Assembly (NCBI GenBank): GCA_963691705.1
Contig: OY829541.1
Location: 16,238,564 to 16,302,563, forward strand
Direction: 5' to 3'
Source of the DNA: Viola odorata
Taxonomy: Eukaryota > Streptophyta > Magnoliopsida > Malpighiales > Violaceae
DNA length: 64,000 nucleotides
Below, one piece after another: positions 50,231 to 63,200 of the stretch. The translations under genes were made by a program, and so were the position numbers. How positions within the stretch are numbered: position 1 is the first letter of the stretch; each line of letters begins with the position of its first letter. The notes under the pieces are model-generated. The model was not told the origin of the DNA and ran no database searches. It saw only the letters and a list, made by a program, of their open reading frames with translations.

Positions 50231-52490
50231 GCCATGTCCAACGACATGTCAACTTTCAATTTCAATTTCTAGACCATGCCAAATCGGCATGTCGAATTTC
50301 ATAACTTCAATTTCTAAACCATGCCCAACGGCATGTCAAATTTCAATATCAATTTCTAGACCATGCCCAACGGCATGTCAAATTTCAATTTCAATTTCTA
50401 GACCATGCCCAACGGCATGTCACACTCCAATATCTAATCCATGCCCAAACGACATGTCAATTTCATAATTTCAATTTCTAAGTCATGCCCAACGGTATGT
50501 CAACTTTCAATTTCAATTTCTAGACCATGCCCAATCGGCATGTCGAATTTCTTAACTACAATTTCTAAACCATGCCCAACGGCATGTCAAATTTCAATTT
50601 CAATTTCTAGACCATGCCCAACGACATGTCACACTCCAATTTCTAATCCATGCCCAAACGGCATGTCAATTTTATAATTTCAATTTCTAAACCATGCCCA
50701 ATCGGCATGTCAAATGTCAATTTCTAATCCATGCCCAAACGGCATGTCAATTTCATTATTTCAATTTCTAAACCATGCCCAACGGCATGTGAACTTTAAA
50801 TTTCAATTTCAATTTCTAGACCATGCCCAACGGCATGTCAAATTTCAATTTCAATTTCTAGACCATGCCTAACGGCATGTCACATTCCAATTTCTAATCC
50901 ATGCCCAAACGGCATGTCAATTTCATAATTTCAATTTCTAAACCATGCCCAATCGGCATGTCAAATTTTAATTTCTAATCCATGCCCAAACGGCATGTCA
51001 ATTTCATAATTTCAATTTCTAAACCATGCCCAATCGGCATGTCAAATTTTAATTTTTAATCCATGCCCAACGGCATGTCAACTTTCAATTTCGATTTCTA
51101 GACCATGCCCAATCGGCATGTCGAATTTCATAAGTTCAATTTCCAAACCATGCCCAACGGCATATCAAATTTCAATTTCAATTTCAATTTCTAGACCATG
51201 CCCAATCGGCATGTCAAATTTCATAACTTCAATTTCTAAACCATGCCCAACGACATGTAAAATATCAATTTCAATTTCTAGACCATGCCCAACGGCATGT
51301 CAAATTTCAATTTCTAAACCATGCCCAACGGCATGTCAATTTCATAATTTCAATTTCTAAGCCATGTCCAACGACATGTCAACTTTCAATTTCAATTTCT
51401 AGACCATGCCAAATCGGCATGTCGAATTTCATAACTTCAATTTCTAAACCATGCCCAACGGCATGTCAAATTTCAATATCAATTTCTAGACCATGCCCAA
51501 CGGCATGTCAAATTTCAATTTCAATTTCTAGACCATGCCCAACGGCATGTCACACTCCAATATCTAATCCATGCCCAAACGGCATGTCAATTTCATAATT
51601 TCAATTTCTAAGTCATGCCCAACGGTATGTCAACTTTCAATTTCAATTTCTAGACCATGCCCAATCGGCATGTCGAATTTCTTAACTACAATTTCTAAAC
51701 CATGCCCAACGGCATGTCAAATTTCAATTTCAATTTCTAGACCATGCCCAACGACATGTCACACTCCAATTTCTAATCCATGCCCAAACGGCATGTCAAT
51801 TTTATAATTTCAATTTCTAAACCATGCCCAATCGGCATGTCAAATGTCAATTTCTAATCCATGCCCAAACGGCATGTCAATTTCATTATTTCAATTTCTA
51901 AACCATGCCCAACGGCATGTGAACTTTAAATTTCAATTTCAATTTCTAGACCATGCCCAACGGCATGTCAAATTTCAATTTCAATTTCTAGACCATGCCT
52001 AACGGCATGTCACATTCCAATTTCTAATCCATGCCCAAACGGCATGTCAATTTCATAATTTCAATTTCTAAACCATGCCCAATCGGCATGTCAAATTTTA
52101 ATTTCTAATCCATGCCCAAACGGCATGTCAATTTCATAATTTCAATTTCTAAACCATGCCCAATCGGCATGTCAAATTTTAATTTTTAATCCATGCCCAA
52201 CGGCATGTCAACTTTCAATTTCGATTTCTAGACCATGCCCAATCGGCATGTCGAATTTCATAAGTTCAATTTCCAAACCATGCCCAACGGCATATCAAAT
52301 TTCAATTTCAATTTCAATTTCTAGACCATGCCCAATCGGCATGTCAAATTTCATAACTTCAATTTCTAAACCATGCCCAACGACATGTAAAATATCAATT
52401 TCAATTTCTAGACCATGCCCAACGGCATGTCAAATTTCAATTTCTAAACCATGCCCAACGGCATGTCAATTTCATAATTTCAATTTCTAA
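50231..52490 (+). repeat. 1130-bp higher-order repeat, two copies
   Basis: 50231-51360 and 51361-52490 match at offset 1130 bp (50441/51571, 51118/52248). Both start with GCCATGTCCAACGACATG and both carry AATTTTTAATCC and TTTCGATTTC. The related unit near 54690 has AATTTCTAATCC and TTTCAATTTC, so these two variants are specific to this pair. Confidence 0.93.
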
Positions 52491-52619
52491 GCCATGCCCA
52501 ACGGCATGTCAACTTTCAATTTCAATTTCTAGACAATGCCCAATCGGCATGTCGAATTTCATAACTTCAATTTCTAAACCATGCCCAACGGTATGTCAAA
52601 TTTCAATTTCAATTTCTAG

Positions 52620-55600
52620 ACCATGCCCAACGGCATGTCAAATTTCAATTTCAATTTCTAGACCATGCCCAACGGCATGTCACACTCCAATATCAAATCC
52701 ATGCCCAAACGGCATGTCAATTTCATAATTTCAATTTCTAAGTCATGCCCAATGGCATGTCAACTTTCAATTTCAATTTCTAGACCATGCGCAATCGGCA
52801 TGTCGAATTTCAAACTTCAATTTCTAAACCATGCCCAACGGCATGTCAAATTTCAATTTCAATTTCTAGACCATGCCCAACGGCATGTCACACTCCAATT
52901 TCTAATCCATGCCCAAACGGCATGTGAATTTTATAATTTCAATTTCTAAACCATACCCAATCGGCATGTCAAATTTCAATTTCTAATCCATGCCGAAACG
53001 ACTTCTCAATTTCATAATTTCAATTTTTAAGCCATGCCCAACGGCATGTCAACTTTCAATTTCAATTTCTAGACCATGCCCGACGGCATGTCAACTTTCA
53101 ATTTCAATTTCTAGACCATGCCTAATCGGCATGTCAAATTTCATAACTTCAATTTTAAACGATGCCCAACGGCATGTCAAATTTCAATTTCAATATCTAT
53201 ACCATGCCCAACGGCATGTCACACCCCAATTTCTAATCCATGCCTAAACGACATGTCAATTTCAGAATTTCAATTTCTAAACCATGCCCAACGGCATGTC
53301 AAATTCCAATTTCAATTTCTAGACCATGCCCAACGGCATGTCACATTCCAATTCCTAATCCATGCCCAAACGACATGTCAATTTCATAATTTCAATTTCT
53401 AAACCATGCCCAACGGCATGTCAACTTTCAATTTCAATTTCTAGACCATGCCCAATCAGCATGTCGAATTTCATAACTTCAATTTCCAAACCATGCCCAA
53501 TGGCATGTCAAATTTTAATTTCTAATCCATGCCCAAACAGTTTGTCAATTTCATAATTTCAATTTCGTAACCATGCCCAACGGCATGTCAACTTTCAATT
53601 TCAATTTCTAGACCATGCCCAATCGGCATGTCGAATTTCATAACTTCAATTTCCAAACCATGCCCAACGGCATATCAAATTTCAATTTCATTTTCTAGAC
53701 CATGCCCAATCGGCATGTCAAATTTCATAACTTCAATTTCTAAACCATGCCCAACTACATGTAAAGTATCAATTTCAATTTCTAGACCATGCCCAACGGC
53801 ATGTCAAATTTCAATTTCTAAACCATGCCCAACGGCATGTCAATTTCATAATTTCAATTTCTAAGCCATGTCCAACGACATGTCAACTTTCAATTTCAAT
53901 TTCTAGACCATGCCAAATCGGCATGTCGAATTTCATAACTTCAATTTCTAAACCATGCCCAACGGCATGTCAAATTTCAATATCAATTTCTAGACCATGC
54001 CCAACGGCATGTCAAATTTCAATTTCAATTTCTAGACCATGCCCAACGGCATGTCACACTCCAATATCTAATCCATGCCCAAACGACATGTCAATTTCAT
54101 AATTTCAATTTCTAAGTCACGCCCAACGGTATGTCAACTTTCAATTTCAATTTCTAGACCATGCCCAATCGGCATGTCGAATTTCTTAACTACAATTTCT
54201 AAACCATGCCCAACGGCATGTCAAATTTCAATTTCAATTTCTAGACCATGCCCAACGACATGTCACACTCCAATTTCTAATCCATGCCCAAACGGCATGT
54301 CAATTTTATAATTTCAATTTCTAAACCATGCCCAATCGGCATGTCAAATGTCAATTTCTAATCCATGCCCAAACGGCATGTCAATTTCATTATTTCAATT
54401 TCTAAACCATGCCCAACGGCATGTGAACTTTAAATTTCAATTTCAATTTCTAGACCATGCCCAACGGCATGTCAAATTTCAATTTCAATTTCTAGACCAT
54501 GCCTAACGGCATGTCACATTCCAATTTCTAATCCATGCCCAAACGGCATGTCAATTTCATAATTTCAATTTCTAAACCATGCCCAATCGGCATGTCAAAT
54601 TTTAATTTCTAATCCATGCCCAAACGGCATGTCAATTTCATAATTTCAATTTCTAAACCATGCCCAATCGGCATGTCAAATTTTAATTTCTAATCCATGC
54701 CCAACGGCATGTCAACTTTCAATTTCAATTTCTAGACCATGCCCAATCGGCATGTCGAATTTCATAAGTTCAATTTCCAAACCATGCCCAACGGCATATC
54801 AAATTTCAATTTCAATTTCAATTTCTAGACCATGCCCAATCGGCATGTCAAATTTCATAACTTCAATTTCTAAACCATGCCCAACGGCATGTCAAATTTC
54901 AATTTCAATTTCTAGACCATGCCCAACGGCATGTCAAATTTCAATTTCAATTTCTAGACCATGCCCAACGGCATGTCACACTCCAATATCAAATCCATGC
55001 CCAAACGGCATGTCAATTTCATAATTTCAATTTCTAAGTCATGCCCAATGGCATGTCAACTTTCAATTTCAATTTCTAGACCATGCGCAATCGGCATGTC
55101 GAATTTCAAACTTCAATTTCTAAACCATGCCCAACGGCATGTCAAATTTCAATTTCAATTTCTAGACCATGCCCAACGGCATGTCACACTCCAATTTCTA
55201 ATCCATGCCCAAACGGCATGTGAATTTTATAATTTCAATTTCTAAACCATACCCAATCGGCATGTCAAATTTCAATTTCTAATCCATGCCGAAACGACTT
55301 CTCAATTTCATAATTTCAATTTTTAAGCCATGCCCAACGGCATGTCAACTTTCAATTTCAATTTCTAGACCATGCCCGACGGCATGTCAACTTTCAATTT
55401 CAATTTCTAGACCATGCCTAATCGGCATGTCAAATTTCATAACTTCAATTTTAAACGATGCCCAACGGCATGTCAAATTTCAATTTCAATATCTATACCA
55501 TGCCCAACGGCATGTCACACCCCAATTTCTAATCCATGCCTAAACGACATGTCAATTTCAGAATTTCAATTTCTAAACCATGCCCAACGGCATGTCAAAT

Positions 55601-57176
55601 TCCAATTTCAATTTCTAGACCATGCCCAACGGCATGTCACATTCCAATTCCTAATCCATGCCCAAACGACATGTCAATTTCATAATTTCAATTTCTAAAC
55701 CATGCCCAACGGCATGTCAACTTTCAATTTCAATTTCTAGACCATGCCCAATCAGCATGTCGAATTTCATAACTTCAATTTCCAAACCATGCCCAATGGC
55801 ATGTCAAATTTTAATTTCTAATCCATGCCCAAACATTTTGTCAATTTCATAATTTCAATTTCGTAACCATGCCCAACGGCATGTCAACTTTCAATTTCAA
55901 TTTCTAGACCATGCCCAATCGGCATGTCGAATTTCATAACTTCAATTTCCAAACCATGCCCAACGGCATATCAAATTTCAATTTCATTTTCTAGACCATG
56001 CCCAATCGGCATGTCAAATTTCATAACTTCAATTTCTAAACCATGCCCAACTACATGTAAAGTATCAATTTCAATTTCTAGACCATGCCCAACGGCATGT
56101 CAAATTTCAATTTCTAAACCATGCCCAACGGCATGTCAATTTCATAATTTCAATTTCTAAGCCATGTCCAACGACATGTCAACTTTCAATTTCAATTTCT
56201 AGACCATGCCAAATCGGCATGTCGAATTTCATAACTTCAATTTCTAAACCATGCCCAACGGCATGTCAAATTTCAATATCAATTTCTAGACCATGCCCAA
56301 CGGCATGTCAAATTTCAATTTCAATTTCTAGACCATGCCCAACGGCATGTCACACTCCAATATCTAATCCATGCCCAAACGACATGTCAATTTCATAATT
56401 TCAATTTCTAAGTCACGCCCAACGGTATGTCAACTTTCAATTTCAATTTCTAGACCATGCCCAATCGGCATGTCGAATTTCTTAACTACAATTTCTAAAC
56501 CATGCCCAACGGCATGTCAAATTTCAATTTCAATTTCTAGACCATGCCCAACGACATGTCACACTCCAATTTCTAATCCATGCCCAAACGGCATGTCAAT
56601 TTTATAATTTCAATTTCTAAACCATGCCCAATCGGCATGTCAAATGTCAATTTCTAATCCATGCCCAAACGGCATGTCAATTTCATTATTTCAATTTCTA
56701 AACCATGCCCAACGGCATGTGAACTTTAAATTTCAATTTCAATTTCTAGACCATGCCCAACGGCATGTCAAATTTCAATTTCAATTTCTAGACCATGCCT
56801 AACGGCATGTCACATTCCAATTTCTAATCCATGCCCAAACGGCATGTCAATTTCATAATTTCAATTTCTAAACCATGCCCAATCGGCATGTCAAATTTTA
56901 ATTTCTAATCCATGCCCAAACGGCATGTCAATTTCATAATTTCAATTTCTAAACCATGCCCAATCGGCATGTCAAATTTTAATTTCTAATCCATGCCCAA
57001 CGGCATGTCAACTTTCAATTTCAATTTCTAGACCATGCCCAATCGGCATGTCGAATTTCATAAGTTCAATTTCCAAACCATGCCCAACGGCATATCAAAT
57101 TTCAATTTCAATTTCAATTTCTAGACCATGCCCAATCGGCATGTCAAATTTCATAACTTCAATTTCTAAACCATGC
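52620..57176 (+). repeat. 2296-bp higher-order repeat, two copies
   Basis: Landmarks repeat at 2296 bp: 52665/54961, 52990/55286, 53118/55414, 53362/55658, 53628/55924, 54075/56371 and 54752/57048. Markers are CCGAAACGACTTCTC, CAATTTTAAACGATGCCC, CACACCCCAATTTC and AAACAGTTTGTC, the last altered to AAACATTTTGTC at 55832. A further partial copy starts near 57300 (offset 4800 from 52500). Confidence 0.93.
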
Positions 57177-60100
57177 CCAACGACATGTAAAATATCAATT
57201 TCAATTTCTAGACCATGCCCAACGGCATGTCAAATTTCAATTTCTAAACCATGCCCAACGGCATGTCAATTTCATAATTTCAATTTCTAAGCCATGCCCA
57301 ACGGCATGTCAACTTTCAATTTCAATTTCTAGACAATGCCCAATCGGCATGTCGAATTTCATAACTTCAATTTCTAAACCATGCCCAACGGCATGTCAAA
57401 TTTCAATTTCAATTTCTAGACCATGCCCAACGGCATGTCAAATTTCAATTTCAATTTCTAGACCATGCCCAACGGCATGTCACACTCCAATATCAAATCC
57501 ATGCCCAAACGGCATGTCAATTTCATAATTTCAATTTCTAAGTCATGCCCAATGGCATGTCAACTTTCAATTTCAATTTCTAGACCATGCGCAATCGGCA
57601 TGTCGAATTTCAAACTTCAATTTCTAAACCATGCCCAACGGCATGTCAAATTTCAATTTCAATTTCTAGACCATGCCCAACGGCATGTCACACTCCAATT
57701 TCTAATCCATGCCCAAACGGCATGTGAATTTTATAATTTCAATTTCTAAACCATACCCAATCGGCATGTCAAATTTCAATTTCTAATCCATGCCGAAACG
57801 ACTTCTCAATTTCATAATTTCAATTTTTAAGCCATGCCCAACGGCATGTCAACTTTCAATTTCAATTTCTAGACCATGCCCGACGGCATGTCAACTTTCA
57901 ATTTCAATTTCTAGACCATGCCTAATCGGCATGTCAAATTTCATAACTTCAATTTTAAACGATGCCCAACGGCATGTCAAATTTCAATTTCAATATCTAT
58001 ACCATGCCCAACGGCATGTCACACCCCAATTTCTAATCCATGCCTAAACGACATGTCAATTTCAGAATTTCAATTTCTAAACCATGCCCAACGGCATGTC
58101 AAATTCCAATTTCAATTTCTAGACCATGCCCAACGGCATGTCACATTCCAATTCCTAATCCATGCCCAAACGACATGTCAATTTCATAATTTCAATTTCT
58201 AAACCATGCCCAACGGCATGTCAACTTTCAATTTCAATTTCTAGACCATGCCCAATCAGCATGTCGAATTTCATAACTTCAATTTCCAAACCATGCCCAA
58301 TGGCATGTCAAATTTCAATTTCAATTTTTATACCATGCCCAGCGGCATGTCAAATTTCAATTTCTAATCCATGCCGAAACGGCATATCAAATTCATAATT
58401 TCAATTTATAAACCATGCCCAACGGCATGTCAACTTTCAATTTCAATTTCTAGACAATGCCCAATCGGCATGTCGAATTTCATAACTTCAATTTCTAAAC
58501 CATGCCCAACGGCATGTCAAATTTCAATTTCAATTTCTAGATCATGCCCAACGGCATGTCAAATTTCAATTTCAATTTCTAGACCATGCCCAACGGCATG
58601 TCACACTCCAATATCAAATCCATGCCCAAACGGCGTGTCAATTTCATAATTTCAATTTCTAAGTCATGCCCAACGGCATGTCAACCTTCAATTTCAATTT
58701 CTAGACCATGCGCAATCGGCATGTCAAATTTTAATTTCTAATCCATGCCCAAACGGCATGTCAATTTCATAATTTCAATTTCTAAACCATGCCCAACGGC
58801 ATGTCAACTTTCAATTTCAATTTCTAGACCATGCCCAATCGGCATGTCGAATTTCATAAGTTCAATTTCCAAACCATGCCCAACGGCATATCAAATTTCA
58901 ATTTCAATTTCAATTTCTAGACCATGCCCAACGGCATATGAAATTTCAATTTCAATTTCAATTTCTAGACCATGCTCAATCGGCATGTCAAATTTCATAA
59001 CTTCAATTTCTAAACCATGCCCAACGACATGTAAAATATCAATTTCAATTTCTAGACCATGCCCAACGGCATGTCAAATTTCAATTTCTAAACCATGCCC
59101 AACGGCATGTCAATTTCATAATTTCAATTTCTAAGCCATGCCCAACGGCATGTCAACTTTCAATTTCAATTTCTAGACAATGCCCAATCGGCATGTCGAA
59201 TTTCATAACTTCAATTTCTAAACCATGCCCAACGGCATGTCAAATTTCAATTTCAATTTCTAGACCATGCCCAACGGCATGTCAAATTTCAATTTCAATT
59301 TCTAGACCATGCCCAACAGCATGTCACACTCCAATATCAAATCCATGCCCAAACGGCATGTCAATTTCATAATTTCAATTTCTAAGTCATGCCCAACGGC
59401 ATGTCAACTTTCAATTTCAATTTCTAGACCATGCGCAATCGGCATGTCGAATTTCAAACTTCAATTTCTAAACCATGCCCAACGGCATGTCAAATTTCAA
59501 TTTCAATTTCTAGACCATGCCCAACGATATGTCACAATCCAATTTCTAATCCATGCCCAAACGGCATGTCAATTTTATAATTTCAATTTCTAAACCATGC
59601 CCAATCGGCATGTCAAATGTCAATTTCTAATCCATGCCCAAACGGCATGTCAATTTCATTATTTCAATTTCTAAACCATGCCCAACGGCATGTGAACTTT
59701 AAATTTCAATTTCAATTTCTAGACCATGCCCAACGGCATGTCAAATTTCAATTTCAATTTCTAGACCATGCCTAACGGCATGTCACATTCCAATTTCTAA
59801 TCCATGCCCAAACGGCATGTCAATTTCATAATTTCAATTTCTAAACCATGCCCAATCGGCATGTCAAATTTTAATTTCTAATCCATGCCCAAACGGCATG
59901 TCAATTTCATAATTTCAATTTCTAAACCATGCCCAACGGCATGTCAACTTTCAATTTCAATTTCTAGACCATGCCCAATCGGCATGTCGAATTTCATAAG
60001 TTCAATTTCCAAACCATGCCCAACGGCATATCAAATTTCAATTTCAATTTCAATTTCTAGACCATGCCCAATCGGCATGTCAAATTTCATAACTTCAATT

Positions 60101-60238
60101 TCTAAACCATGCCCAACGACATGTAAAATATCAATTTCAATTTCTAGACCATGCCCAACGGCATGTCAAATTTCAATTTCTAAACCATGCCCAACGGCAT
60201 GTCAATTTCATAATTTCAATTTCTAAGCCATGCCCAAA
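57177..60238 (+). repeat. Partial 2296-type copy and diverged units
   Basis: 57300-58300 matches 52500-53500 (offset 4800). The sequence then changes to a TTTTTATACC/CCCAGCGG type at about 58325, like 31430 and 40200. Further on, 48-bp monomers occur twice in a row (58874-58970), one with CATATGAAATTTC. 59309-59593 is another copy of the CAATATCAAATCC unit. Confidence 0.85.
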
Positions 60239-63200
60239 GGCATGTCAACTTTCAATTTCAATTTCTAGACCATGCCTAATCGGCATGTCAAATTTCATAA
60301 CTTCAATTTTAAACGATGCCCAACGGCATGTCAAATTTCAATTTCAATATCTATACCATGCCCAACGGCATGTCACACCCCAATTTCTAATCCATGCCTA
60401 AACGACATGTCAATTTCAGAATTTCAATTTCTAAACCATGCCCAACGGCATGTCAAATTCCAATTTCAATTTCTAGACCATGCCCAACGGCATGTCACAT
60501 TCCAATTCCTAATCCATGCCCAAACGACATGTCAATTTCATAATTTCAATTTCTAAACCATGCCCAACGGCATGTCAACTTTCAATTTCAATTTCTAGAC
60601 CATGCCCAATCAGCATGTCGAATTTCATAACTTCAATTTCCAAACCATGCCCAATGGCATGTCAAATTTTAATTTCTAATCCATGCCCAAACAGTTTGTC
60701 AATTTCATAATTTCAATTTCGTAACCATGCCCAACGGCATGTCAACTTTCAATTTCAATTTCTAGACCATGCCCAATCGGCATGTCGAATTTCATAACTT
60801 CAATTTCCAAACCATGCCCAACGGCATATCAAATTTCAATTTCATTTTCTAGACCATGCCCAATCGGCATGTCAAATTTCATAACTTCAATTTCTAAACC
60901 ATGCCCAACTACATGTAAAGTATCAATTTCAATTTCTAGACCATGCCCAACGGCATGTCAAATTTCAATTTCTAAACCATGCCCAACGGCATGTCAATTT
61001 CATAATTTCAATTTCTAAGCCATGTCCAACGACATGTCAACTTTCAATTTCAATTTCTAGACCATGCCAAATCGGCATGTCGAATTTCATAACTTCAATT
61101 TCTAAACCATGCCCAACGGCATGTCAAATTTCAATATCAATTTCTAGACCATGCCCAACGGCATGTCAAATTTCAATTTCAATTTCTAGACCATGCCCAA
61201 CGGCATGTCACACTCCAATATCTAATCCATGCCCAAACGACATGTCAATTTCATAATTTCAATTTCTAAGTCACGCCCAACGGTATGTCAACTTTCAATT
61301 TCAATTTCTAGACCATGCCCAATCGGCATGTCGAATTTCTTAACTACAATTTCTAAACCATGCCCAACGGCATGTCAAATTTCAATTTCAATTTCTAGAC
61401 CATGCCCAACGACATGTCACACTCCAATTTCTAATCCATGCCCAAACGGCATGTCAATTTTATAATTTCAATTTCTAAACCATGCCCAATCGGCATGTCA
61501 AATGTCAATTTCTAATCCATGCCCAAACGGCATGTCAATTTCATTATTTCAATTTCTAAACCATGCCCAACGGCATGTGAACTTTAAATTTCAATTTCAA
61601 TTTCTAGACCATGCCCAACGGCATGTCAAATTTCAATTTCAATTTCTAGACCATGCCTAACGGCATGTCACATTCCAATTTCTAATCCATGCCCAAACGG
61701 CATGTCAATTTCATAATTTCAATTTCTAAACCATGCCCAATCGGCATGTCAAATTTTAATTTCTAATCCATGCCCAAACGGCATGTCAATTTCATAATTT
61801 CAATTTCTAAACCATGCCCAATCGGCATGTCAAATTTTAATTTCTAATCCATGCCCAACGGCATGTCAACTTTCAATTTCAATTTCTAGACCATGCCCAA
61901 TCGGCATGTCGAATTTCATAAGTTCAATTTCCAAACCATGCCCAACGGCATATCAAATTTCAATTTCAATTTCAATTTCTAGACCATGCCCAATCGGCAT
62001 GTCAAATTTCATAACTTCAATTTCTAAACCATGCCCAACGGCATGTCAAATTTCAATTTCAATTTCTAGACCATGCCCAACGGCATGTCAAATTTCAATT
62101 TCAATTTCTAGACCATGCCCAACGGCATGTCACACTCCAATATCAAATCCATGCCCAAACGGCATGTCAATTTCATAATTTCAATTTCTAAGTCATGCCC
62201 AATGGCATGTCAACTTTCAATTTCAATTTCTAGACCATGCGCAATCGGCATGTCGAATTTCAAACTTCAATTTCTAAACCATGCCCAACGGCATGTCAAA
62301 TTTCAATTTCAATTTCTAGACCATGCCCAACGGCATGTCACACTCCAATTTCTAATCCATGCCCAAACGGCATGTGAATTTTATAATTTCAATTTCTAAA
62401 CCATACCCAATCGGCATGTCAAATTTCAATTTCTAATCCATGCCGAAACGACTTCTCAATTTCATAATTTCAATTTTTAAGCCATGCCCAACGGCATGTC
62501 AACTTTCAATTTCAATTTCTAGACCATGCCCGACGGCATGTCAACTTTCAATTTCAATTTCTAGACCATGCCTAATCGGCATGTCAAATTTCATAACTTC
62601 AATTTTAAACGATGCCCAACGGCATGTCAAATTTCAATTTCAATATCTATACCATGCCCAACGGCATGTCACACCCCAATTTCTAATCCATGCCTAAACG
62701 ACATGTCAATTTCAGAATTTCAATTTCTAAACCATGCCCAACGGCATGTCAAATTCCAATTTCAATTTCTAGACCATGCCCAACGGCATGTCACATTCCA
62801 ATTCCTAATCCATGCCCAAACGACATGTCAATTTCATAATTTCAATTTCTAAACCATGCCCAACGGCATGTCAACTTTCAATTTCAATTTCTAGACCATG
62901 CCCAATCAGCATGTCGAATTTCATAACTTCAATTTCCAAACCATGCCCAATGGCATGTCAAATTTTAATTTCTAATCCATGCCCAAACAGTTTGTCAATT
63001 TCATAATTTCAATTTCGTAACCATGCCCAACGGCATGTCAACTTTCAATTTCAATTTCTAGACCATGCCCAATCGGCATGTCGAATTTCATAACTTCAAT
63101 TTCCAAACCATGCCCAACGGCATATCAAATTTCAATTTCATTTTCTAGACCATGCCCAATCGGCATGTCAAATTTCATAACTTCAATTTCTAAACCATGC